Made by a program: the position numbers and the translations under genes. Shown here piece after piece: positions 1 to 8,604 of a stretch of 35,143 bases of DNA (its first letter is position 1; the number at the start of each line of letters is the position of its first letter). Location of the stretch: NCBI RefSeq assembly GCF_009764685.1, contig NZ_VHLM01000044.1, positions 1 through 35,143 of the forward strand, given 5' to 3'. The stretch comes from Flavobacterium sp. I-STPP5a (GTDB lineage Bacteria; Bacteroidota; Bacteroidia; Flavobacteriales; Flavobacteriaceae). The notes under the pieces were generated by a model, which had not been told where the DNA came from, did not search any database, and was given only the letters and a program-made list of their open reading frames with translations.

Positions 1-1
1 T

Positions 2-700
2 TTTGATGGTAATTTGCCTGCATATATCAATATCACCAACGGTAAAACAGCTGATAATAAGGGAGCTTACGAAATTCCCCTTTTAAAGGGCAGTGTGATT
101 GTTGCAGACCGATTTTATAATGACTTTTCCCTTTTGAATATTTGGGACAGCAACGAGGTGTTTTTTGTAATTAGACATAAAGAGAATTTACAATTTACTA
201 CAGTGAAAGAAAATGAATTACCTGAAAATCGTCACGAGCACATCATGAAAGACGAATTGATTGAATTGAAAAATGAGCCTTCAAAAAATAAATATCCAAA
301 GAAATTAAGACGGGTAGCGGTGTGGGATGAAGAAAATGGACAAGTTATTGAACTTATTACAAACCAGTTTTATTGGTCTCCCAACACTATTGGGGAATTA
401 TATAAAAGCAGATGGCAGGTAGAAATCTTTTTCAGAGATATAAAGCAGCTACTTCATATAAAATCGTTTATAGGAACATCCGAAAATGCTGTTATGATTC
501 AAATTTGGACGGCTTTAATTACCATTCTCATTCTAAAAGCATTAAAAGCACAATCAAAATTTGATTGGTATTTATCCAATTTAGTAGCTTTCATACGATT
601 GAATCTTTTCGTTAAAATTGACTTGCAAAAATGGTTAGATAAGCCATTTGAAGAACACATAGAGCCTCCTCCAGAAAACATACAGGGGGTTCTGTTTTAA
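2..700 (+). CDS. IS4-family transposase, C-terminal part (5' end outside window)
   Basis: The frame is open to the left window edge, so the gene starts upstream and only about 232 C-terminal residues are visible. A DDE-type core is present: an aspartate in VADRFYND, and the IS4 signature Y-x2-R-x3-E-x6-K in YKSRWQVEIFFRDIK, which holds the catalytic Glu. A hydrophobic stretch follows (IWTALITILILKAL), as is usual in IS4 transposases. The enzyme cuts and pastes its own insertion sequence. The right end of the element should lie shortly after the stop codon, between about 700 and 790, but the matching left inverted repeat is outside the window, so the boundary cannot be set. No frameshift or internal stop is seen, so the copy may be intact. 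Confidence 0.88.
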   Translation, partial: FDGNLPAYINITNGKTADNKGAYEIPLLKGSVIVADRFYNDFSLLNIWDSNEVFFVIRHKENLQFTTVKENELPENRHEHIMKDELIELKNEPSKNKYPKKLRRVAVWDEENGQVIELITNQFYWSPNTIGELYKSRWQVEIFFRDIKQLLHIKSFIGTSENAVMIQIWTALITILILKALKAQSKFDWYLSNLVAFIRLNLFVKIDLQKWLDKPFEEHIEPPPENIQGVLF

Positions 701-812
701 AAAATGACCATTTCTAAGGTGTAAACTCAATGAAATGGGCGGATTTTATATGATGTAATTTTATTTAGGACAGGATTGATTTAAAATCTCTATATTTTGT
801 TTAATTTATTTC

Positions 813-840
813 TTGATTAATTAAACAAAAAGTATCTTTG
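813..840 (+). promoter_or_regulatory. Bacteroidota-type promoter for the flavoprotein-photolyase unit
   Basis: TTG at 813-815 and TATCTTTG at 833-840 match the Bacteroidota primary-sigma elements (-33 TTG, -7 TAnnTTTG) with 17 nt between them. Transcription would begin around 846-848, just before the ATG at 859. This also rules out the in-frame TTG at 838 as the start. Confidence 0.7.
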
Positions 841-858
841 TTTAAAATAATACGACTT

Positions 859-1500
859 ATGAAACATATTTCAAGAGATACCATCTCTCAAATGGAAAAA
901 ATTGAAAGATTAAACTTGATCAATTCGTGTACGGGATATAAATCAGCAAATTTATTGGGGACAAAATCTATTGACGGAAAATCAAATGTTGCTATTTTTA
1001 GTAGCGTAACCCACTTAGGGAGTAACCCCGCAATGATTGGATTTATTATGCGCCCCACTACGGTTCCAAGAGATACGTACAAAAATATTAAAGACACTGG
1101 TTACTTTACAGTAAATCACATCACAGCAGATATGATTGAAGCTGCGCATCATACCTCGGCTAATTATGAATTAGGAGTTTCTGAGTTTGACAAAACAACA
1201 CTTGAAGAAGAATTCAAAGAAGGCATCCCTACACCTTTTGTTAAGGGAAGTCCAGTACAATTATTGTGTAAGTATGTTAATGAATATCATATTGTAGAAA
1301 ATGACACCATACATGTTATTGCTTCTATTGAACATATCTTTTATCACGAAGAATTAGAACATAAAGATGGCTGGTTGCAAATGGATCGTGGAAATGTTGT
1401 GGCTATAAATGGTTTAGACGGATATTGTTTACCCAAATTACTGGACCGTTTCCAGTACGCACGAAAAGAAATTCCAACAACTTCCTTTTTCAAAAAATAA
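859..1500 (+). CDS. Flavin reductase-like domain flavoprotein
   Basis: A 213-residue protein of the flavin reductase-like (FMN-binding split barrel, DIM6/NTAB) family. The segment with SNVAIFSSVTHLGSNPAMIGFIMRP is the typical FMN-binding region, and the later TGYFTVNHI stretch also fits the family. Such proteins bind FMN and often reduce free flavin or act on an unidentified substrate. The ATG at 859 is chosen because the promoter -7 box ends at 840. The stop lies 2 nt before the photolyase ATG, so the two genes are almost certainly cotranscribed. A role in supplying or handling reduced flavin for the photolyase is an inference from this arrangement. The substrate is unknown. Confidence 0.82.
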   Translation: MKHISRDTISQMEKIERLNLINSCTGYKSANLLGTKSIDGKSNVAIFSSVTHLGSNPAMIGFIMRPTTVPRDTYKNIKDTGYFTVNHITADMIEAAHHTSANYELGVSEFDKTTLEEEFKEGIPTPFVKGSPVQLLCKYVNEYHIVENDTIHVIASIEHIFYHEELEHKDGWLQMDRGNVVAINGLDGYCLPKLLDRFQYARKEIPTTSFFKK

Positions 1501-1502
1501 AA

Positions 1503-3035
1503 ATGAAAAAACTACGGTTAATCCTTGGTGATCAATTGAATGCGACGCACTCCTGGTTTCAAGAAAAAGACGGAAATACCATTTATATGCTTGCCGAAAT
1601 GCGTCAGGAAACAGATTATGTGAAGCACCACATACAGAAGGTTGTGGCATTCTTTCAAGCAATGAGGCATTTTTACACAGACCTTAAAGATAAAGGTCAT
1701 CAAGTACTCTATTTCGAAATTACAGCCTTAGATAATCCTCAAAATTTAGATCAATTGATTGCCTCTTGTATTGAAAAATATGGCATTGCCAAATTTGAAT
1801 ATCAATTACCTGACGAATACCGTCTGGATCAGCAATTAAAATTGATTTGCTCAAAACTTACCACTGAGACCCAAGCATTCGATACGGAACATTTTTATAC
1901 CAAACGAGAGGAGTTGACCGATTTTTTTGAAGGCAAGAAGTTACTGCTAATGGAAAATTTTTACCGACACATGCGTAAAAAGCACCATGTTTTGATGGAT
2001 GGCTCAACACCAGTTGGTAATCAATGGAATTTTGATGCAGATAATCGAAAAAAATACAAAGGAGAAGTTCCAGTTCCTGCAGCAAAAAAATTTGGGACCG
2101 ATATTGAAGCACTTCTCTCCCAAATTGAAAAAGCTGGAGTCAATACATTTGGCTCAATTGACCCGAAAAACTTTGACTGGCCTACCAGCCGAGTGCAAGC
2201 ATTAGAGCAACTTGATTATTTTTGTAATCATTTGTTACACCACTTTGGTGACTACGAAGACGCCATGCATACAGATGAAAAATACCTGTTTCATTCGCGT
2301 TTATCGTTTGCTATGAACAGCAAAATGCTTTCGCCAAAAGAAGTTGTTGAAACTGTAGTTGCATACTATCATGAACATGAATCTAGCATTTCCATTTCAC
2401 AGGTTGAAGGTTTTGTTCGGCAAATTTTAGGTTGGCGTGAATACATAAGAGGAATTTATTGGAAAGAAATGCCCAACTATTCTAAAATGAATGCTTTAAA
2501 CAACACCAATAGACTGCCGGATTTTTTCTGGACCGGTCAAACTAAAATGAATTGCATGAGTCATGCTATTAATCAAAGTTTGAAGGATGCCTATGCACAT
2601 CATATTCAGCGTTTGATGGTAATAGGAAACTTTACTTTATTAACGCAAATTCATCCTAACGAAGTAGACAATTGGTATCTAGGTGTGTATATTGATGCCA
2701 TCGAATGGGTAGAAATGCCCAATACAAGAGGTATGTCACAATACGCAGATGGGGGAATTATTGCAACAAAACCTTACGTTTCCTCAGGGAGTTATATCAA
2801 TAAAATGAGTAACAATTGTGCAAAATGCCATTATAATGTGAAGGAAAAATTTGGAGAAAAAGGCTGCCCATTTAATACGCTCTACTGGAATTTTCTGGAC
2901 GAAAAGAAAGACTATTTTAAAGGAAACCAGCGTATGGGAATGATGCTCAACCTTCTTAAAAAAATTGATCCTGAAGATTTATACAAGATTAAGCTCAAAG
3001 CAAATGAGATTATAAACAATATGGATTCGTATTAA
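1503..3035 (+). CDS. FeS-containing (6-4) photolyase / cryptochrome-photolyase-related protein
   Basis: A 510-residue protein of the bacterial FeS-BCP/CryPro class of photolyases (deoxyribodipyrimidine photolyase-related). The N-terminus LRLILGDQLN begins the Rossmann-like antenna domain; the FAD-binding helical domain follows. Four cysteines at residues 351, 439, 442 and 455 have the pattern C...C-x2-C-x12-C. This is the spacing of the [4Fe-4S] ligands of Agrobacterium PhrB (350, 438, 441, 454 as I recall), offset by one. PhrB repairs UV (6-4) photoproducts with blue light. ATG 1503 is used because the frame upstream overlaps the flavoprotein gene and the residues from MKKLRLILGDQ match the family start. 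A terminator follows directly. Some family members act as photoreceptors, so repair is likely but not proven. Confidence 0.88.
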   Translation: MKKLRLILGDQLNATHSWFQEKDGNTIYMLAEMRQETDYVKHHIQKVVAFFQAMRHFYTDLKDKGHQVLYFEITALDNPQNLDQLIASCIEKYGIAKFEYQLPDEYRLDQQLKLICSKLTTETQAFDTEHFYTKREELTDFFEGKKLLLMENFYRHMRKKHHVLMDGSTPVGNQWNFDADNRKKYKGEVPVPAAKKFGTDIEALLSQIEKAGVNTFGSIDPKNFDWPTSRVQALEQLDYFCNHLLHHFGDYEDAMHTDEKYLFHSRLSFAMNSKMLSPKEVVETVVAYYHEHESSISISQVEGFVRQILGWREYIRGIYWKEMPNYSKMNALNNTNRLPDFFWTGQTKMNCMSHAINQSLKDAYAHHIQRLMVIGNFTLLTQIHPNEVDNWYLGVYIDAIEWVEMPNTRGMSQYADGGIIATKPYVSSGSYINKMSNNCAKCHYNVKEKFGEKGCPFNTLYWNFLDEKKDYFKGNQRMGMMLNLLKKIDPEDLYKIKLKANEIINNMDSY

Positions 3036-3040
3036 ACTAG

Positions 3041-3082
3041 AAAAGCGTTTCAACTCCTCACAGAATTGAAACGCTTTTTTTT
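3041..3082 (+). terminator. Rho-independent terminator after the photolyase gene
   Basis: A 13-bp perfect stem (arms 3041-3053 and 3066-3078, core AAGCGTTTCAA) with a 12-nt loop is followed by a T run to 3082. It sits 5 nt after the photolyase stop and between converging genes. Confidence 0.88.
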
Positions 3083-3098
3083 ATTTATAAAAACGAAT

Positions 3099-3527
3099 TT
3101 AGTTTTTCTTACTACCGTCAATAATTGCCCCTGTTCCAGCACCCACTCCGGCACCTGCAACACCCCCAATAATAGCACCTTGAACTTTCTTCTTACTGAT
3201 AATTGCTCCAGTTGCTGCTCCTACTCCTGCACCAATGACTGCTCCTTTTGCAGTACTACTCCAACCTTTCTTTTTAGTTGTGGTAGTTGTAGTCGTTGTT
3301 GATTGAGGAGCTTGCTGATTAACTACAATAACTTCCTTCTTGGTTTCTAATTTTTCCTCTTCCATTTTCACCATCACTTGCTGCATGGAGTCAATCACTC
3401 TTTGCTTTTCCATTTCTACTTTCATAGAATCAACTGTTGCTGCTTTTGCTTTTGCAACATCCATTTTACCTTGATTTTGACAAGAAACTACCGCCATAGC
3501 AAGTATTATAAAGTATACTATTTTCAT
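3099..3527 (-). CDS. Lipoprotein with a glycine-zipper domain
   Basis: A 142-residue protein. Its N-terminus MKIVYFIILAMAVVSC is a lipoprotein signal peptide with lipobox AVVSC (lipidated Cys at residue 16). A charged, probably coiled-coil segment follows (roughly residues 20-65, many K/E/M/V), then a run of threonines. The C-terminal half holds two glycine-zipper repeats (AVIGAGVGAATGAIISKK and AIIGGVAGAGVGAGTGAII), as in YMGG/2TM glycine-zipper outer-membrane proteins. It is probably attached to the periplasmic face of a membrane. The ATG at 3527 is preferred to an upstream TTG because it gives a clean signal peptide. The function is unknown. It converges on the photolyase gene. Confidence 0.8.
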   Translation of the reverse strand: MKIVYFIILAMAVVSCQNQGKMDVAKAKAATVDSMKVEMEKQRVIDSMQQVMVKMEEEKLETKKEVIVVNQQAPQSTTTTTTTTKKKGWSSTAKGAVIGAGVGAATGAIISKKKVQGAIIGGVAGAGVGAGTGAIIDGSKKN

Positions 3528-3614
3528 AATTTGTTTTATTGTATTGTTAAACAACAAAGTAACAACATAAAAAAACTAGTTCACTTATCTAATTTACGGT
3601 TTAATTTACATAAT

Positions 3615-4913
3615 TCATCGACTCGCTTTTTCTAAAATTCCTTTTTTTAAAATTTGGCCAAACTCATACATGTCAACGTAAGAGGTATACAAAGGCACTG
3701 GTGCTAAACGAATCACATTAGGTTCACGCCAATCTGTAATTACTCCATTTTTCATTAAATAATCAAACAAACTTCGGCCTTCTCCATGCAGTAAGACAGA
3801 AAGTTGAGAAGCTCTTTCTAAAGGATTTTGAGGAGTTATGATTTCAAAAGTACTCTCAACTTCTTTATCGATTTCATGTAAAATAAACTCTAAATACGAT
3901 GTGATACTATCTCTTTTTTGAATTAGAGCATCCATTCCTACTTCGTCAAACATAGTTACTGATGCCAAATAAGGAGCTAATGACAATATGGGTAAATTAC
4001 TTATTTGCCAACCATCGGCACCATGAACGGGATCAAAAGTTTGTTCCATCTTAAAACGACGTTCTTTGTTGTGTCCCCACCATCCTGCAAATCTTGGAAG
4101 CTCACTATTGTTATGATGCTTTTCATGAATAAAACAACCAGATGCATTCCCTGGTCCTGAATTCATGTACTTATAACTGCACCATGAAGCAAAGTCTACA
4201 TTCCAATTGTGCAATTCTAGCTTTACATTTCCTGCAGCATGTGCCAGATCCCATCCTACATAAGCACCTGCTTTGTGCCCTGCAGCAGTTATCGTTTTCA
4301 TGTCAAAAACTTGACCTGTGTAATAATTGACTCCACCAATGAGAACCAAAGCCAACTCATCGCCTACTTCTTCTATTTTTGCTAACACATCTTCAAGACG
4401 GATGTTGTGTTCCCCTTCGCGTCTTTTTATTTCTACTAACGCTACATTAGGATCAAAGCCTACAGATCTTGAATGAAAATCAACTTGGCTTTGAAACATA
4501 TATTGATCCGAAGGAAATGCTTTCTCCTCACAAATAATTTTGAATCTAGTTTTTGTAGGTTGGTAAAAAGAAACCATCAATAAATGAAGGTTTACCGTTA
4601 AGGTATTCATTACGGTTACCTCTGAAGGAAGTGCGCCAACGATTTTACTCAACGGACTAGCAAAACGTTCGTGGTAATCCCACCAAGGTTTATCACTATA
4701 AAAATGTCCTTCTACAGCTAGGTTTGCCCAATCATTCATGACTTCATCTACAAAAGCTTTGGTGCGTTTGGGTTGTAGTCCAAGTGAATTTCCAGTAAAA
4801 TAAATTACTTTTTTTCCGTTTACTTGCGGAAATATAAATTCCTCTTGGTATTTATTTAAAGGATCTTGAATATCTAGTTGCCTTGCAAATTCAAGGGTAT
4901 TTTGAAATTTCAT
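3615..4913 (-). CDS. kynU: Kynureninase
   Basis: A 432-residue PLP enzyme of fold type I, full length for the family. It hydrolyses L-kynurenine (or 3-hydroxykynurenine) to anthranilate (or 3-hydroxyanthranilate) and alanine, in tryptophan breakdown and the tryptophan route to NAD. Diagnostic segments are YFTGNSLGLQP near the N-terminus, VNTL-like cofactor phosphate site (MNTLTVNLH), the aspartate in GWDLAHAAGN, the Schiff-base lysine in SWCSYKYMNSGPG, and GWWGHN. No other kynurenine-pathway gene lies nearby. The gap between its start and queA holds a dispersed palindromic repeat (5077-5149). Confidence 0.93.
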   Translation of the reverse strand: MKFQNTLEFARQLDIQDPLNKYQEEFIFPQVNGKKVIYFTGNSLGLQPKRTKAFVDEVMNDWANLAVEGHFYSDKPWWDYHERFASPLSKIVGALPSEVTVMNTLTVNLHLLMVSFYQPTKTRFKIICEEKAFPSDQYMFQSQVDFHSRSVGFDPNVALVEIKRREGEHNIRLEDVLAKIEEVGDELALVLIGGVNYYTGQVFDMKTITAAGHKAGAYVGWDLAHAAGNVKLELHNWNVDFASWCSYKYMNSGPGNASGCFIHEKHHNNSELPRFAGWWGHNKERRFKMEQTFDPVHGADGWQISNLPILSLAPYLASVTMFDEVGMDALIQKRDSITSYLEFILHEIDKEVESTFEIITPQNPLERASQLSVLLHGEGRSLFDYLMKNGVITDWREPNVIRLAPVPLYTSYVDMYEFGQILKKGILEKASR

Positions 4914-5076
4914 ACGTTCAGTTTTGTTTGGTAAATGTACAAAAAATGCATCGATAGTAGCAAGTGTTTAAACGAATTAGGAACTTCTTGAAATCCCAAA
5001 AAATGAGATAAAGAACCGAGCTTTATCCTTAAAAATCCTGATAGAAGAGGATCGAGTTTTGCGGACGGGTTTGTGT

Positions 5077-5149
5077 GAGGGGTTGTAGCGGCATCCTTTA
5101 TTTTCTTTCTTTAAGAAAATAAAGATATAGCGTAAAACCCGACCCGACC
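5077..5149. repeat. Variable-core palindromic repeat, copy 1
   Basis: One of five related intergenic repeats. The left flank reads GTAGCGGCATCC. The hairpin has perfect 11-bp arms (5097-5107 TTTATTTTCTT and 5113-5123) and a 5-nt loop. The right flank is AAGATATAGCG followed by CCCGACCCGACC. The tail up to about 5170 (GGGAGGGTCACACC) also matches copy 3 near 21431. It fills most of the gap between queA (3' end) and kynU (5' end). The rest of that gap, 4914-5076, shows nothing clear. Confidence 0.65.
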
Positions 5150-5170
5150 TTTTTCTGGGAGGGTCACACC

Positions 5171-5202
5171 AAAAAAAAATCTCGCCACGAATGACGAGAT
5201 TT
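5171..5202 (-). terminator. Terminator of queA
   Basis: Read on the minus strand, the stem AAATCTCG / CGAGATTT (arms 5177-5184 and 5195-5202, 10-nt loop) is followed by a run of nine T, 26 nt after the queA stop. Confidence 0.82.
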
Positions 5203-5228
5203 AATACTTATGATATGATTTTGTTGTA

Positions 5229-6278
5229 TTATAGAATCAACATAGCATCACCGTAAGAGTAAAATTTATATTTCTCCTCGATTGCTTCGGCATATGCTCT
5301 CTTCATTAAATCGTGACCACAAAAAGCGGAGATCATCATTAATAAAGTTGATTTTGGAGTATGAAAATTAGTAATCATACAGGTTGGGATAGCAAAATCG
5401 TGCGGTGGAAAAACAAATTTATTTGTCCATCCGTCAAACGGATTAAGTGTGTTTTGTGATGAAACAGAACTTTCTACAGCGCGCATAGAAGTTGTCCCTA
5501 CGCAACATATACGTTTCCTTTTAGCTTTGGCTGCGTTTACGATATCACAGGCTCCTTGAGTAATTTTTAATTCTTCAGAATCCATTTTGTGTTTCGATAA
5601 ATCTTCAACCTCAACAGGATTAAAAGTTCCTAAGCCTACGTGAAGCGTAACCTCAGCAAAATTAATTCCTTTTATTTCTAGTTTTTTCAATAAATGTTTA
5701 GAGAAATGCAAACCAGCTGTAGGTGCTGCAACAGAACCTTCTTCTTTTGCATAAATAGTTTGATAACGCTCTGCATCCTCTGGAGTTACATCTCTAGAAA
5801 TGTATTTAGGGATTGGAGTTTCACCAAGTTCTGTTAATTTATTACGGAATTCCTCGTATGAACCGTCATATAAAAAACGTAGGGTTCTACCACGAGAAGT
5901 AGTATTGTCAATAACCTCAGCAACTAGAGAGTCATCGTCACCAAAATATAGTTTGTTTCCAATTCTAATTTTACGCGCTGGATCAACAAGAACATCCCAA
6001 AGTCTTTGCTCAGAGTTTAATTCTCTCAATAAAAACACTTCGATTCTTGCTCCAGTTTTTTCTTTATTTCCGTATAAACGTGCTGGGAAAACTTTAGTAT
6101 TATTTAAAATTAAGACATCGCCTTCGTCAAAATAATCAATAACATCTTTGAACATTTTGTGTTCTATGGTTTGTTTTTTACGGTCAATAACCATTAAACG
6201 TGCTTCGTCTCTGTTTTCGGCAGGATATTCTGCAAGAAGTTCTTTTGGTAAATCGAATTGAAAATGTGATAATTTCAT
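5229..6278 (-). CDS. queA: S-adenosylmethionine:tRNA ribosyltransferase-isomerase QueA
   Basis: A 349-residue protein, normal length for QueA. It transfers and isomerises the ribosyl group of AdoMet onto 7-aminomethyl-7-deazaguanine in the tRNA wobble position, giving epoxyqueuosine. Family motifs: [21 protein letters not shown] at the N-terminus, [33 protein letters not shown](N)PV, and [15 protein letters not shown]. It is transcribed from its own promoter just upstream and ends in a terminator, so it is probably a single-gene unit even though aroA lies 141 nt upstream in the same direction. Confidence 0.95.
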   Translation of the reverse strand: MKLSHFQFDLPKELLAEYPAENRDEARLMVIDRKKQTIEHKMFKDVIDYFDEGDVLILNNTKVFPARLYGNKEKTGARIEVFLLRELNSEQRLWDVLVDPARKIRIGNKLYFGDDDSLVAEVIDNTTSRGRTLRFLYDGSYEEFRNKLTELGETPIPKYISRDVTPEDAERYQTIYAKEEGSVAAPTAGLHFSKHLLKKLEIKGINFAEVTLHVGLGTFNPVEVEDLSKHKMDSEELKITQGACDIVNAAKAKRKRICCVGTTSMRAVESSVSSQNTLNPFDGWTNKFVFPPHDFAIPTCMITNFHTPKSTLLMMISAFCGHDLMKRAYAEAIEEKYKFYSYGDAMLIL

Positions 6279-6344
6279 TTGAAAAAGTTATATGTTATGA
6301 TTTATAGCGTTTCTCTTTGTGAGATGCTGTTTATAAATCGTGTG

Positions 6345-6376
6345 CAAATATACGATTGTGAGAGAGGCGTTGTCAA
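6345..6376 (-). promoter_or_regulatory. Promoter of queA
   Basis: On the minus strand, TTG (6374-6376) and TATATTTG (6345-6352) are separated by 21 nt, matching the Bacteroidota -33/-7 consensus. The start codon follows about 65 nt downstream. Confidence 0.65.
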
Positions 6377-6419
6377 GTGTTTTAGGGTTTATTTTTAAAA
6401 GTCGTTGTTTAGAGGGCAC

Positions 6420-7661
6420 TTAGAGGACTATTTCATCTTGACACTGCAACCCAATAGTTCTTAAATCATCCCAAAAATCAGGATATGATTTTGAAACTAC
6501 CTCGGCATTTTCAATAATTATGGGAACTTTTATGGCAAGCGGTGCAAATGCCATTGCCATACGGTGGTCATTATAAGTGGCTACAGATACATTTGGGATA
6601 CAATCCTTTGTGGCTATTAGCGTTAAACTGTCGTTTGTCACTGAAATAGTTGCTCCTAATTTTGTTAATTCAATTCGCAGTGCTTCTAATCTATCTGTTT
6701 CTTTAATTTTTAAGGTATGAAGCCCCGTAAGGTGACAGCCAATTCCTAGGCCCAGACAGGTAACAACAATGGTTTGTGCAATATCAGGCGTATTGTTTAA
6801 TTCGAAATGGATTTGTTCTGGCAGACTAAAATCTTGTTGCTTGCTCAAGGTCATCTGGTCCCCGTTAAAATGGGTAACAACTCCAAGTTCTTTGTAAATT
6901 TCGACCAAAGCGGAATCGCCTTGAAGACTATCTTGTTTGTAACTTTTTAAGGTTATTGAAGCCTTACTAGAAAGTGCTACTAAACTGAAGAAATACGATG
7001 CCGAACTCCAATCAGATTCGACTGTCATAGACTTTGCAGCTACTTCTTTCTTAGGATAAACCGTAATTACATTGCCTTCAAACTTTGTATTAACCTCTAA
7101 ATCATTTAATAACGCTAATGTCATTTTGATATAAGGAACGGAGGTGATTTCACCTACCAATGTAATTTCGATTCCGTTCTCTAGTTTTGGTGCCACCAAT
7201 AACAAAGCCGAAATATACTGACTGCTTACATTAGCTAGAATAGACACTTTTGAGGCCGTTATTTTTTGCCCACTGATTTTGATGGGCGGATAACCTACTT
7301 CTTTCTCGTATGTTATTGCGGCTCCTAACTGTTGTAGCGCTTCGACCAAAACTTGTATTGGGCGTTCCGTCATCCGTTGAGAACCGGTCAGTATTACCTC
7401 TCGACCTTCATGCACTGCATAATAAGCCGTCAAGAAGCGCATGGCCGTTCCTGCATGATGAATATCAACTATTTCTGCATTGCCTTTCAAGGCTTTTTGC
7501 ATGACCTCGCTGTCATCAGAATTAGAGGTGTTGTTGAGCGTAATAGTAGGAAACAAAGCCTGCAACAATAGTAGACGGTTGGTTTCGCTTTTGGAACCTG
7601 TTATGTTTAATTGTGCATCGTCAATCGTGAAAGGTGAATTTGTAGTTACTTTTAAATTCAT
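6420..7661 (-). CDS. aroA: 3-phosphoshikimate 1-carboxyvinyltransferase (EPSP synthase)
   Basis: A 413-residue enzyme of the EPSP synthase family, sixth step of the shikimate pathway: shikimate-3-phosphate plus PEP gives EPSP. Visible motifs are GSKSETNRLL near residue 22 (the substrate-binding lysine loop), HAGTAMRFLTAYYA (the family LDNAGTAMRF block, slightly diverged), SSQYISALLL, ESDWSSASYF, KETDRLEALR, and NDHRMAMAFA. It is slightly shorter than the E. coli enzyme (about 427 residues). It feeds chorismate to the aromatic genes at 10-14 kb but is separated from them by five unrelated genes. Confidence 0.94.
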   Translation of the reverse strand: MNLKVTTNSPFTIDDAQLNITGSKSETNRLLLLQALFPTITLNNTSNSDDSEVMQKALKGNAEIVDIHHAGTAMRFLTAYYAVHEGREVILTGSQRMTERPIQVLVEALQQLGAAITYEKEVGYPPIKISGQKITASKVSILANVSSQYISALLLVAPKLENGIEITLVGEITSVPYIKMTLALLNDLEVNTKFEGNVITVYPKKEVAAKSMTVESDWSSASYFFSLVALSSKASITLKSYKQDSLQGDSALVEIYKELGVVTHFNGDQMTLSKQQDFSLPEQIHFELNNTPDIAQTIVVTCLGLGIGCHLTGLHTLKIKETDRLEALRIELTKLGATISVTNDSLTLIATKDCIPNVSVATYNDHRMAMAFAPLAIKVPIIIENAEVVSKSYPDFWDDLRTIGLQCQDEIVL

Positions 7662-7666
7662 TTTTG

Positions 7667-7749
7667 TAATTATGAGTTGTGAATTAGGAATTATGAGTGG
7701 TATAATTCAAGTTCGCAATTTACCACTCCACATTTATAATTCATAATTA
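7667..7749. repeat. AT-rich inverted-repeat spacer (AATTATGA type)
   Basis: The aroA-mazG gap is made of degenerate AATTATGAGT/AATTCATAATT units. The outer 9-bp arms TAATTATGA (7667-7675) and TCATAATTA (7741-7749) enclose an inner pair GAGTGGTA / TACCACTC (7695-7702 and 7721-7728). Related motifs flank the four-helix-bundle gene at 8545-8580 and 8963-8990. Confidence 0.6.
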
Positions 7750-7761
7750 AAGCAACATAAA

Positions 7762-8088
7762 TTATTTTAGTTTATCGTTGTTTTTGTGACGGTCTTTATC
7801 TCTAACGGATTTTAAATCCATCTTTTTATCGAAAGCAGCTTGTAAATCAATCCCCGTTTGATTGGCTAAACACAATACTACAAAAACGACATCAGCAAGC
7901 TCCTCGCCAAGATCTTTGTTTTTATCACTTTCTTTTTCCGACTGTTCACCGTAACGGCGGGCAATAATACGAGCTACTTCGCCTACTTCTTCAGTAAGTT
8001 GTGCCATATTAGTTAATTCGTTAAAGTAACGAACACCATGTTCTTTGATCCAGGTGTCTACATCTAGTTGTGCGTTTTTTATGTTCAT
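7762..8088 (-). CDS. MazG-like nucleotide pyrophosphohydrolase
   Basis: A 108-residue all-alpha NTP pyrophosphohydrolase of the MazG-like superfamily. The metal-binding pattern is visible: EEVGE near residue 34 and EELADVVF near residue 63. Members hydrolyse (d)NTPs to NMPs and pyrophosphate, for example to clear non-canonical nucleotides. The exact substrate is not evident. The ATG lies 1 nt after the dtd stop codon, so the two are translationally linked. Confidence 0.85.
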   Translation of the reverse strand: MNIKNAQLDVDTWIKEHGVRYFNELTNMAQLTEEVGEVARIIARRYGEQSEKESDKNKDLGEELADVVFVVLCLANQTGIDLQAAFDKKMDLKSVRDKDRHKNNDKLK

Positions 8089-8089
8089 A

Positions 8090-8542
8090 TTACTCTTTAT
8101 TTTTACTATCTATGATAATGGTTACAGGTCCATCGTTTAGTAATTGTACTTTCATATCGGCACCAAAAACTCCGGTTTGTACTTTTTTGCTAAGATCTTG
8201 TTCTATTTGGGCAACAAATTGTTCATACAGAGGAACTGCTATTTCTGGCTTTGATGCTTTAATATAAGATGGGCGATTGCCTTTTTTGGTTAAGGCATGA
8301 AGGGTAAATTGAGACACCACAATAATATCGCCATCGATATCTTTTACAGACAGATTCATAACATCATTTTCATCTCCAAAAATACGGAGATTGACAATTT
8401 TGGAACTCAGCCAGCTGCTATCTTCATGCGTATCCGCATCTTCAATACCAACCAAAACCAACAATCCTTTTTGAATATTAGCTACAATTTGATTGTCAAT
8501 TGTGACTGAAGCTTGAGAAACTCTTTGGATTACTACTTTCAA
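8090..8542 (-). CDS. dtd: D-aminoacyl-tRNA deacylase
   Basis: A 150-residue DTD protein, full family length. It releases D-amino acids (and glycine mischarged on tRNA-Ala) from tRNA. Motifs: MKVVIQRVSQASV at the N-terminus; VSQFTLHALTKKGNRPSY, which carries the SQFTL active-site block; and the usual GPVTI block, here NDGPVTIIID. It is directly followed by the MazG-like gene. Confidence 0.94.
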   Translation of the reverse strand: MKVVIQRVSQASVTIDNQIVANIQKGLLVLVGIEDADTHEDSSWLSSKIVNLRIFGDENDVMNLSVKDIDGDIIVVSQFTLHALTKKGNRPSYIKASKPEIAVPLYEQFVAQIEQDLSKKVQTGVFGADMKVQLLNDGPVTIIIDSKNKE

Positions 8543-8604
8543 AATAGTTATGAATTATGAATGGTGAATTAAGAGTTGTGAAAGCTGAACTATAAAAATA
8601 ATAG

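Noticed and set aside
3066..3302. 78-codon Ser/Cys/Thr-rich ORF on the plus strand
   Set aside because: Antisense reading of the glycine-zipper and threonine-rich part of the lipoprotein gene; low complexity.
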